NCBI GenBank assembly: GCA_964572065.1
Contig: CAZNER010000066.1
Span: forward strand, 1 to 11,163
Reading direction: 5' to 3'
Length of the DNA: 11,163 nucleotides
Origin: CAZNER01 sp964572065
GTDB taxonomy: Bacteria; Patescibacteriota; Dojkabacteria; JAHIVN01
Of this stretch, positions 5,745-9,929 are shown piece after piece. Within the stretch, counting starts at the first letter, position 1. Each line of letters starts with the position of its first letter. The translations under genes and the position numbers were made by a program. The notes under the pieces are model-generated. The model searched no databases. It had not been told where the DNA came from and was given only the letters and a program-made list of their open reading frames with translations.

Positions 5745-6536
5745 ATGACAGGAATTGAAGTGGACGGCTCAAAGTCGTCAGGAAATTTAGAAGCTGGAAT
5801 TGAGAACGACTTGGTTGTAATACCAAGACTAACAGGAGAAGAGCTAAAAAGCTTTAAGAAAAATCCGCTTAAATTTGTATGCTCAAAAGGAAAATGGTTT
5901 AAAATAAATGAATGGGCAAGTGGAAAAATCTACTGGGGAACAACAGGTATGCCTATGAATAAAAGATATGAAATAGTCAAAAGGATAGCTAATAAGAATT
6001 TAAATGGTTGGGAAACTCTTGAGCTACTCGAAGGGATTCTCCAAGAGAAAAAAGAACTCGTAAAGAAAATCAACAACCCCTTCCAACAGGTAAGACGACA
6101 GAAGATAAAAGAGTTTATAGCAATAGTAGAACTTGACTTCAAAGAACTCCTAAGAACTACTACAAAGGATAAGGGTGGAGTAACCCACCCGATTCTCTTT
6201 GGTAAATCAAAAGGAACTTATTATAGAGTGAGTAGCCAACAGATATTCATAGGGAAAGGACTTCTAAGAGATTGTCTACAACACTTGACAACAGATGAGG
6301 TAATAGGAGAGATAAGCAGAGTAATCCACCATGAAACAGTTCATAAGGTAATCCACTTGATAGGAGAGAGTAACCGAGCCTCACAGGGTTGGGATTACGT
6401 GGAAACTCGAGCAAGCCTAAAGGATAAAGAGCAACAGAGAATATTAAAGAAGATGGGTTGGAGAACAAAGAGCATAAAGCAAATAGCAAGACAATATGGA
6501 CACATAGACGTCCTAAGAAGTCTTGGGGCAATTTAA
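5745..6536 (+). CDS. Putative HEXXH zinc metallopeptidase
   Basis: Protein of 263 residues, starting at ATG 5745 because of the promoter position (a start at 5724 would add 7 residues). HETVH at 196-200 gives the two zinc-binding His and the catalytic Glu of zinc metallopeptidases. Glu220 in WDYVETRAS, 20 residues later, is placed like the third ligand of gluzincins. Before it, YYRVSSQQIFIGKGLL (159-174) looks like an active-site edge strand. The first 70 residues are beta-rich with a KFVCSKGKWFKINEW segment; residues 85-140 form charged helices. There is no signal peptide, so it should act in the cytoplasm. It is the first long gene of the rightward region and may degrade a host or viral protein; the target is unknown. 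The stop codon lies inside a GAAA-loop hairpin that also contains the next promoter's BRE. Confidence 0.65.
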   Translation: MTGIEVDGSKSSGNLEAGIENDLVVIPRLTGEELKSFKKNPLKFVCSKGKWFKINEWASGKIYWGTTGMPMNKRYEIVKRIANKNLNGWETLELLEGILQEKKELVKKINNPFQQVRRQKIKEFIAIVELDFKELLRTTTKDKGGVTHPILFGKSKGTYYRVSSQQIFIGKGLLRDCLQHLTTDEVIGEISRVIHHETVHKVIHLIGESNRASQGWDYVETRASLKDKEQQRILKKMGWRTKSIKQIARQYGHIDVLRSLGAI

Positions 6537-6549
6537 GCCGAAAGGCTTA
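6534..6549 (+). other. GAAA-tetraloop hairpin over stop codon and next promoter
   Basis: TAAGCC-GAAA-GGCTTA is a perfect 6-bp stem with a GAAA loop. The left arm contains the metallopeptidase stop codon; the loop and right arm contain the BRE and first part of the TATA box of the next gene. No T-tract follows, so this junction differs from the others and read-through is possible. Confidence 0.55.
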
Positions 6550-6571
6550 TATACCCCTATTGCATTACAGG
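6538..6571 (+). promoter_or_regulatory. Cassette promoter 1 (BRE, TATA, ACAGG box)
   Basis: CCGAAA at 6538-6543, CTTATATA at 6546-6553, and ACAGG at 6567-6571, starting 14 bases after the last A of the TATA box. The expected start is about 6575, giving a very short leader that still carries GAGGAG. Confidence 0.65.
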
Positions 6572-6582
6572 TGTGAGGAGAA

Positions 6583-6693
6583 ATGAAAGGGAAACTAAGA
6601 AACTTGGAGAAAGAAAGGAGTAGACGATACTGGATACTCTATCCGATTAGCCAAGAGGGAAAGGTTATACGAAAGTATATTCCTGTCAGGTAA
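6583..6693 (+). CDS. Basic 36-residue protein, cassette 1
   Basis: ORF of 36 residues with a strongly basic N-terminus (MKGKLRNLEKERSRR) and a predicted beta hairpin YWILYPISQEGKVIRKYIPV. The pattern aromatic-strand, Gly-Lys turn, Arg-Lys-Tyr-strand resembles the small three-stranded arm domains that tyrosine recombinases and related DNA-binding proteins use, but the resemblance is only in pattern. GAGGAG lies 2 bases before the ATG. The promoter is 30 bases upstream and a run of ten T follows the stop, so this is a complete monocistronic unit. Probably binds nucleic acid; function unknown. Confidence 0.6.
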   Translation: MKGKLRNLEKERSRRYWILYPISQEGKVIRKYIPVR

Positions 6694-6701
6694 TCTTTCT
6701 C

Positions 6702-6711
6702 TTTTTTTTTT
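6702..6711 (+). terminator. T-tract terminator after cassette 1
   Basis: Ten T residues 8 bases after the stop, without a clear hairpin. Archaeal RNA polymerase can terminate at T-tracts alone. Confidence 0.55.
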
Positions 6712-6809
6712 GTTATTACTTATAGTATCTATTCATATTAATGGGTGGTGTATTCCCACCCTATATATATTCAATTAAGGATACTGCTGATATCGTTCAA
6801 TGGGAGATA

Positions 6810-6843
6810 CCGAAAGGCTTATATACTCATAAGTAGATACGGT
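6810..6843 (+). promoter_or_regulatory. Cassette promoter 2 (leaderless)
   Basis: CCGAAA at 6810-6815, CTTATATA at 6818-6825, ACGGT at 6839-6843 in the ACAGG position. The TATA centre is 26-27 bases before the A of ATG 6848, so the message should begin at the start codon. Confidence 0.7.
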
Positions 6844-6847
6844 TGCT

Positions 6848-7027
6848 ATGCAAACTGTGGAAGCAAGTCGGAAATTGTCTATCCCTAAAGCAATGATTGA
6901 CTATATGGAGAAATCCTGTGTAGTTGATGAGATTGATGGGGAACTCTATTGCAAAAAGTGTGGTAATAGGGTTAGAATAGATTGGTTTGAGAAATCCATA
7001 GAGTGTCTTGGCTGTGATGAACTCTAA
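6848..7027 (+). CDS. Zinc-ribbon protein (59 residues), cassette 2
   Basis: ORF of 59 residues. The C-terminal half has two CxxC knuckles, CKKC at 35-38 and CLGC at 53-56, separated by a 14-residue strand-turn-strand (GNRVRIDWFEKSIE), the layout of a zinc ribbon. The N-terminal half (SRKLSIPKAMIDYMEKS) is probably helical. There is no ribosome binding site; promoter spacing shows a leaderless message. A run of ten T follows 25 bases after the stop. Small viral zinc ribbons often contact RNA polymerase, DNA or partner proteins, so a transcriptional role is a reasonable guess but not shown. Confidence 0.7.
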   Translation: MQTVEASRKLSIPKAMIDYMEKSCVVDEIDGELYCKKCGNRVRIDWFEKSIECLGCDEL

Positions 7028-7051
7028 GGTTACTCAATCCAATCTTCTTTC

Positions 7052-7061
7052 TTTTTTTTTT
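7052..7061 (+). terminator. T-tract terminator after cassette 2
   Basis: Run of ten T, preceded by a pyrimidine-rich stretch, 25 bases after the zinc-ribbon stop. Confidence 0.55.
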
Positions 7062-7064
7062 ATA

Positions 7065-7133
7065 GGAAACCTCGTGATATAGTTACTATTATATGTATTG
7101 GTTACTATACCTACAATGGGTGGGTATCCCACC
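7065..7133 (+). repeat. Intercassette repeat, copy A
   Basis: A block of about 65-70 bases repeated at 7478-7542: CTCGTGATATA, then TATGTATT, then ACTATAC, then the GGTGGG inverted repeat. A few gaps separate the two copies. The similarity covers the whole stretch between the T-tract and the inverted repeat, showing that the two intercassette regions share ancestry although the genes beside them do not look related. Confidence 0.65.
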
Positions 7134-7163
7134 TCATAGGGACCGGGTCGGTTAGAAGACCAC

Positions 7164-7184
7164 CATGCTATACAATGTCATGCA
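7164..7184 (+). promoter_or_regulatory. CATGCTA...TGTCATGCA element before cassette 3
   Basis: Imperfect dyad of the same family as the cluster at 9120-9264. It ends 3 bases before the BRE, so a bound protein would overlap or abut the TFB site. Confidence 0.55.
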
Positions 7185-7186
7185 CA

Positions 7187-7220
7187 CCGAAAACTATATA
7201 AACCCCCAAGTGTATACAGG
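7187..7220 (+). promoter_or_regulatory. Cassette promoter 3
   Basis: CCGAAA from 7187, CTATATAAA at 7194-7202, ACAGG at 7216-7220, again starting 14 bases after the TATA end. Expected start near 7224, leaving a leader of about 9 bases. Confidence 0.7.
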
Positions 7221-7232
7221 GTTAGTGGTAAA

Positions 7233-7460
7233 ATGAACGGACTTGAGATATTAAAGGAATTAGAAGCAAAGGAAAGCACATCTGAATCTGATGGTAAAAA
7301 AATGCAGATGATATTAAATCGTATAGGGTTTAATAAAGCAATCGTAACTTGTGGGGTTGTGTATCTTGATGGGAAAGGAACTTTAAACAATCCACCAACC
7401 AGCATACAATCAATGGCAAAAATGATTTTAACCGAGATGAGAAATTACCAACTCATCTAA
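7233..7460 (+). CDS. Hypothetical 75-residue protein, cassette 3
   Basis: Small soluble protein, unrecognised. It begins with an acidic amphipathic helix (MNGLEILKELEAKESTSESD), then a second helix KKMQMILNRIGF, a short strand pair IVTCGVVYLDGKGT with a lone Cys, and a C-terminal helix SIQSMAKMILTEMRNYQL. The helix-helix-hairpin-helix order could be a small winged-helix-like fold, but no recognition helix stands out. It has its own promoter 31 bases upstream and a run of eight T directly after the stop, so it is monocistronic. No clear ribosome binding site; the leader is short. Role unknown; by context an early accessory protein. Confidence 0.65.
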   Translation: MNGLEILKELEAKESTSESDGKKMQMILNRIGFNKAIVTCGVVYLDGKGTLNNPPTSIQSMAKMILTEMRNYQLI

Positions 7461-7468
7461 TTTTTTTT
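7461..7468 (+). terminator. T-tract terminator after cassette 3
   Basis: Eight T directly after the TAA stop, followed by ATTAATTTT. Confidence 0.5.
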
Positions 7469-7477
7469 ATTAATTTT

Positions 7478-7542
7478 AGAAATCTCGTGATATATACAAC
7501 ATATGTATTTGTTTACTATACTTTAGGGTGGGTTATCCCACC
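7478..7542 (+). repeat. Intercassette repeat, copy B
   Basis: Partner of the block at 7065-7133, with CTCGTGATATA, TATGTATT and ACTATAC in the same order before the GGTGGG inverted repeat. The spacers have diverged. Confidence 0.65.
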
Positions 7543-7572
7543 ATTAATTTGTTACGCATACGCACACGGATT

Positions 7573-7591
7573 CGTGCTAAGTGTTAGCATG
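7573..7591 (+). promoter_or_regulatory. CGTGCTAA...TTAGCATG dyad before cassette 4
   Basis: GTGCTAA-GTG-TTAGCAT is a strong dyad of the CRTGCTA family, about 27 bases upstream of the BRE. Likely binding site of a dimeric regulator. Confidence 0.55.
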
Positions 7592-7617
7592 GTGCATGTT
7601 ATCACTCGTTGAGAAAA

Positions 7618-7651
7618 CCGAAAAGTATTTAAACCCACAAGACTATACAGG
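7618..7651 (+). promoter_or_regulatory. Cassette promoter 4
   Basis: CCGAAAA from 7618, TATTTAAA at 7626-7633, ACAGG at 7647-7651 in the fixed position. Expected start near 7655, giving a leader of about 23 bases that carries the ribosome binding site. Confidence 0.7.
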
Positions 7652-7677
7652 GGTAGAAAACTAAGGAGATGAGAAAG

Positions 7678-7980
7678 ATGGAAGAAGAAAGATTAAAGGA
7701 AATAGAGGAAAAGGCAAAAGTAATGGCTAAAAAATGTATGGAAACATCTAAAAGAATAAGTAAATTAATAAAAGGGAAAGAAGGAATTGAATGGTGTACA
7801 AAGATGTCTAATTTAACGAGGTTTGCTGAGATTGATAATAATGCTTTAGTTCTTGCAGGATTAATAGAGCAGGAACTAACAAGAGATGAGTTAATCTTAT
7901 CAACAGCAATGCTAATTCGACAGGAAGCAGAGAGAAGCAGTAAAGACAGGATTATGAAAGGCGACATAGCATTTCGTTAA
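7678..7980 (+). CDS. Hypothetical helical protein (100 residues), cassette 4
   Basis: Unrecognised, almost entirely helical protein. The charged N-terminus (MEEERLKEIEEKAKVMAKK) favours a coiled coil over about residues 1-35. A more hydrophobic middle follows (AEIDNNALVLAGLIEQELT), and the end is basic. The start is chosen at 7678. GGAGATGA at 7665-7672 matches the anti-Shine-Dalgarno sequence and is 5 bases away, whereas the in-frame ATG at 7669 lies inside that motif. The gene has its own promoter and a hairpin/T-tract terminator. Probably an oligomeric or protein-binding accessory factor; function unknown. Confidence 0.65.
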   Translation: MEEERLKEIEEKAKVMAKKCMETSKRISKLIKGKEGIEWCTKMSNLTRFAEIDNNALVLAGLIEQELTRDELILSTAMLIRQEAERSSKDRIMKGDIAFR

Positions 7981-7981
7981 T

Positions 7982-8006
7982 GGGGTTTACCACCCCTCTT
8001 TTTTTT
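7982..8006 (+). terminator. Hairpin plus T-tract terminator after cassette 4
   Basis: GGGGT-TTACC-ACCCC stem-loop (7982-7996) followed by eight T (7999-8006), two bases after the stop. Confidence 0.7.
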
Positions 8007-8189
8007 GGCTGAGGATTGATTTTAAGGGCTATCTGAGGCATTTTCCTTTCGTGTGTGGGTATACGGGTATACTTACTTTATTCTAAGTATCATACAGGGT
8101 GGGTACTCCCACCTATATATTATTAAGTCAAGTAGATCCGTGCTACACATTGTCATGCATGCTACTTGTTAGCAAGAGTGTTGATTAAA

Positions 8190-8223
8190 ACGCAACATTT
8201 AAATACTACCCCGTCTATACAGG
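8190..8223 (+). promoter_or_regulatory. Cassette promoter 5
   Basis: ATTTAAATA at 8197-8205 with a weak BRE (ACGCAAC) and ACAGG at 8219-8223, 14 bases after the TATA end. Expected start near 8227. The only cassette promoter without CCGAAA, so it may be weaker or more dependent on an activator. Confidence 0.6.
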
Positions 8224-8286
8224 GTTGTGGTTGTGGCGAACTAACCAAGAAAACACAACCATAAGTAAGCAAAGGAGATAAGAAAA

Positions 8287-8772
8287 ATGACAGAAATAGT
8301 AAAAATAGGTGGTAAGTCTTTTCTTATAAAAGACGGAACTGCTTATGAAATAAAGGAAGCAAGTGTCGAAAAGGAACTACCAGCAACAGAAAAAATTAAA
8401 AAGAAACTGATAAAACCAAACGAACTTGAAAAAACCTTACAGGATTTATCTGTTAAAAAGACAGTTGAATTATTCGGTAAGGTTAATAGTGAAAATCCCT
8501 ACAAAGTCGATACCAAAAACTTTTGGAAACAATACAAATTCCCACCGAATACCAAATACTCAATCAGTAAGAGAATAATCCGAGAGAATATCTTGGATAA
8601 ACAAATGAAGTCAGCAAAGTTGAACAAAGATAAACGCAAACAAATCCTAAACAAATGCAAAGAAATTAACTACAAGAGCATTAAGGAGAGGGAAAAAGCA
8701 GGTAACAAATGGGCTGTTGAATGGTTAGCCAAAGAAAATACAGCAATCTCACAGGTAATCCACGAAATGTAG
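8287..8772 (+). CDS. Hypothetical basic protein (161 residues), cassette 5
   Basis: Unrecognised Lys-rich protein. The N-terminus is a beta hairpin (IVKIGGKSFLIKDGTAYEIK, residues 4-23), followed by a Lys/Glu-rich linker (about 24-45). A basic, largely helical C-terminal half contains FWKQYKFPPNTKYSISKRII (79-98) and KSIKEREKAGNKWAVEWLAK (130-149). The charge suggests nucleic acid binding. GGAGATAA precedes the ATG with 5 bases spacing, a strong ribosome binding site. The leader is about 60 bases and foldable, longer than in the other cassettes. A strong intrinsic terminator overlaps the stop. No enzyme motif is visible; function unknown. Confidence 0.65.
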   Translation: MTEIVKIGGKSFLIKDGTAYEIKEASVEKELPATEKIKKKLIKPNELEKTLQDLSVKKTVELFGKVNSENPYKVDTKNFWKQYKFPPNTKYSISKRIIRENILDKQMKSAKLNKDKRKQILNKCKEINYKSIKEREKAGNKWAVEWLAKENTAISQVIHEM

Positions 8773-8803
8773 AGGGGAAAAATCCCCCTCATCTTTTTTT
8801 TTT
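8772..8803 (+). terminator. Strong intrinsic terminator after cassette 5
   Basis: GAGGGG/CCCCTC stem (8772-8777 with 8785-8790), 7-base loop, then ten T at 8794-8803. The G of the TAG stop is the first base of the stem. Confidence 0.75.
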
Positions 8804-9036
8804 ATTAATTTATTGGGTGGGATTTCCCACCATTATTGTTTCTTATAGTAGAGGTTGAGTGTCGGGCTGGTGGGCTGGAGAGCAGGGTTACGCAGGCGAA
8901 TTGCCTTATATGATACTTACGTCTTTATACCAGTATTGGAGGGTATACTGAACCCTCCACGTTGATGGGTGGTGTTACCCACCATTAGTTAGTGGCAAGA
9001 GGCGTGCTAGACCTTGTCTATCATGGCTTGAGAATT

Positions 9037-9070
9037 CCGAAAGCTTTATATACCCCCCAACCTATATAGG
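9037..9070 (+). promoter_or_regulatory. Cassette promoter 6 (reads into the repeat cluster)
   Basis: CCGAAA from 9037, CTTTATATA at 9044-9052, ATAGG at 9066-9070 in the ACAGG position. The TATA centre is 24-26 bases before ATG 9073. It has the full cassette promoter layout but no obvious gene behind it. Confidence 0.65.
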
Positions 9071-9072
9071 AT

Positions 9073-9171
9073 ATGGACACGACAGGGTTGGAAGGGGGTG
9101 AAGGGAAAGTCGAGAGTGCCATGCTAGACATTGACAAGCATGCTAGAGATAGTCAAGCGTGTTACCATTAA
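9073..9171 (+). CDS. Possible leaderless 32-residue ORF, cassette 6
   Basis: ATG falls where the transcript from the promoter at 9037 should begin, as in the zinc-ribbon cassette. The 32-codon ORF starts MDTTGLEGGEGKVES and its second half (MLDIDKHARDSQ) is encoded by two CRTGCTA repeat units. It has no hydrophobic core and no family resemblance. Either it is a tiny gene later invaded by the repeats, or the promoter drives a non-coding RNA through the repeat cluster and the ORF is chance. I lean slightly to the latter. Confidence 0.3.
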   Translation: MDTTGLEGGEGKVESAMLDIDKHARDSQACYH

Positions 9172-9264
9172 GTCGTGGTATGAATTGTCATGGCATGGGA
9201 AACCGTGCTAGAGAGTGTCAAGCAGAGTGTTACTATTGCAACATGCTACACTTTGTCAAGCGTG
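9120..9264 (+). repeat. Cluster of CRTGCTA...TGTCAAGCRTG elements
   Basis: Same-direction copies at 9120-9142, 9139-9161 (overlapping, 19 bases apart), about 9174-9197 (degenerate), 9204-9227 and 9242-9264. The consensus is about 23 bases: CRTGCTAGA, a variable centre around ATTG, then TCAAGCRTG, an imperfect dyad. Single or double copies occur before promoters at 7164, 7573, 8139/8158 and 9003. The concentration here looks like an array of binding sites for one dimeric protein, as in operators, partition sites or replication origins. Copies touch without spacers, so this is not a CRISPR. Confidence 0.7.
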
Positions 9265-9345
9265 CAAGTTAATGGCACGCATGGGTGTTACTATACTTAC
9301 AATTCTAATCCTATATGGGTGGGTTATCCCACCTTAGAAGGTTTA

Positions 9346-9405
9346 TCATGGTTGCTTGTGGCATGGTAGTATGTAGCATGGTATCTAATAGCGTGGTTAA
9401 AAGGG
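9346..9405 (+). repeat. Four GCATGGT repeats at exact 15-bp spacing
   Basis: TCATGGTT at 9346, GCATGGTA at 9361, GCATGGTA at 9376 and GCGTGGTT at 9391. The 8-base word is conserved and the 7 bases between are not. Exact spacing with free spacers is typical of iterons, where a protein binds the same face of the helix at each unit. An AT-rich segment follows immediately. Confidence 0.7.
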
Positions 9406-9419
9406 AGAATTTAATACGT

Positions 9420-9600
9420 GTATGTGTGTATTTAAATACTTAAAATGGCCTCTTAATTTTCTGATTAAATATTCTTAAATATAATGGGGATAGTATAACG
9501 AAAACATATATATAAATAACTAAGTATTATAGGATAATGGTTTATAATGTCAAACATTTTCTTACCTATATTATACTGTAAGATTATCCTGACCAAATCA
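9420..9600. other. AT-rich segment with inverted repeat, candidate unwinding element
   Basis: Very AT-rich sequence next to the 15-bp repeats. It contains a promoter-like CGAAAA plus ATATATATAAATA (9499-9518) and an inverted repeat AGGATAAT/ATTATCCT (9531-9538 with 9583-9590) whose inner flanks are also partly symmetric. A 29-codon ORF (9547-9636) inside it has no coding character. Repeats plus an AT-rich tract resemble a theta-type origin, but no replication initiator gene is in the window. Confidence 0.4.
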
Positions 9601-9754
9601 CCCTGTTATTATAATCACTTGCCATATATTTATTGAGAGTATTTATCATGGTAAATGTTAGCATACCTCTTGTTATTATTATAACGAAAAGATGAATTGT
9701 AACACCCAACCAACAGAAGAATTTAATGTAATGTAACGTATTAAATACAAGCAA

Positions 9755-9789
9755 CCGAAAAGTTTATAAACTAACTTCAGTTGTAAGGG
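9755..9789 (+). promoter_or_regulatory. Promoter of the HNH operon
   Basis: CCGAAA from 9755, TTTATAAA at 9763-9770, TAAGGG at 9784-9789 in the ACAGG position. Expected start near 9793 leaves a leader of about 38 bases. No GGTGGG or CRTGCTA element lies within the 100 bases upstream, unlike most cassettes. Confidence 0.65.
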
Positions 9790-9830
9790 TAGAAACACCG
9801 AGTTAAAGGGTTGTTTCAGGAGATATATAA

Positions 9831-9929
9831 ATGAAAGAAATAAGTAAAGAAAATAAAGAGGCAAGTGATGACACACAACAGGAATACAGAAATGTATTTT
9901 ATAATGGAAGAACAGGTTGGTTGAGTTAA
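9831..9929 (+). CDS. 32-residue peptide upstream of HNH
   Basis: ORF of 32 residues starting MKEISKENKEASDDTQQEYR and ending with an aromatic FYNGRTGWLS. CAGGAGATATATAA before the ATG provides a Shine-Dalgarno motif. It is first in the operon driven by the promoter at 9755, and its TAA is directly followed by the HNH gene's ATG. The KEASDD segment, and 12 identical DNA bases under it (GAGGCAAGTGAT, 9858-9869), recur in the 37-residue peptide after the HNH gene. Function unknown. Confidence 0.5.
   Translation: MKEISKENKEASDDTQQEYRNVFYNGRTGWLS

Larger units (their letters stand above)
7981..8286 (+). other. Intergenic control region of cassette 5
   Basis: About 300 bases with no gene. In order: a terminator, a perfect tandem GGGTATAC GGGTATAC (8057-8072), a GGTGGG inverted repeat (8098-8113), two overlapping CRTGCTA elements (8139-8161 and 8158-8176), a promoter (TATA 8197-8205), and a 60-base leader. 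The leader has two overlapping GGTTGTGG words (8223-8230, 8229-8236) that can each pair with CACAACC (8254-8260), then GGAGATAA before the gene. Confidence 0.6.
6743..9333. repeat. Dispersed GGTGGG...CCCACC inverted-repeat family (7 intergenic copies)
   Basis: Copies at 6743-6761, 7119-7133, 7527-7542, 8098-8113, 8816-8831, 8967-8983 and 9318-9333. Each has a 5-6-bp GC-rich stem and a 3-7-base spacer (tat, ttat, tact, attt and so on) in AT-rich surroundings. Five of them lie 75-101 bases before a cassette TATA box. The two exceptions are the copy at 8816, followed by another copy before the next promoter, and the copy at 9318. They lie after the T-tract of the preceding gene, so they belong to the upstream region of the next gene rather than to a transcript end. 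They may bind a dimeric regulator or form cruciforms. A further copy (6173-6190) lies inside the metallopeptidase gene. Confidence 0.75.
8773..9830. other. 1-kb gene-poor, repeat-rich region (origin/regulatory candidate)
   Basis: No convincing protein gene. From left to right: terminator; GGTGGG inverted repeat (8816); a G-rich GGGCTGGT GGGCTGGA duplication (about 8863-8880); a 7-bp hairpin GGAGGGT/ACCCTCC (8938-8944 with 8952-8958); a second GGTGGG copy (8967); a CRTGCTA element (9003); and a promoter (9037). Then come the CRTGCTA cluster (9120-9264), a third GGTGGG copy (9318), four 15-bp-spaced repeats (9346-9405), and a very AT-rich stretch with a promoter-like box and inverted repeat (9420-9600). 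The promoter of the next operon (9755) closes the region. Only ORFs of about 20-32 codons are present. Confidence 0.6.

Noticed and set aside
5930..6531. Minus-strand ORFs opposite the metallopeptidase gene
   Set aside because: Shadow frames with Ser/Leu-rich low-complexity translations and no upstream signals.
7178..7967. Minus-strand ORFs opposite cassettes 3 and 4 (7178-7405, 7629-7967)
   Set aside because: Antisense to genes with good promoters, ribosome binding sites and terminators; translations look like reversed Lys/Glu-rich helices.
9272..9337. Hydrophobic 21-codon ORF across the GGTGGG repeat
   Set aside because: The hydrophobic residues come from repeated ACTATACTTAC and inverted-repeat sequence also present where no ORF exists; no ribosome binding site.
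9120..9405. CRISPR array
   Set aside because: The 23-base units overlap or have irregular gaps and the 15-bp repeats have only 7-base spacers, unlike any CRISPR array; no cas genes.
9547..9636. 29-codon ORF behind the promoter-like box at 9499
   Set aside because: Ordinary chance ORF in AT-rich DNA, lying over an inverted repeat, without a ribosome binding site or coding composition.
9679..9876. 65-codon minus-strand ORF across the HNH operon promoter
   Set aside because: It would cover a strong plus-strand BRE/TATA promoter and the start of the first operon gene; no start signals of its own.
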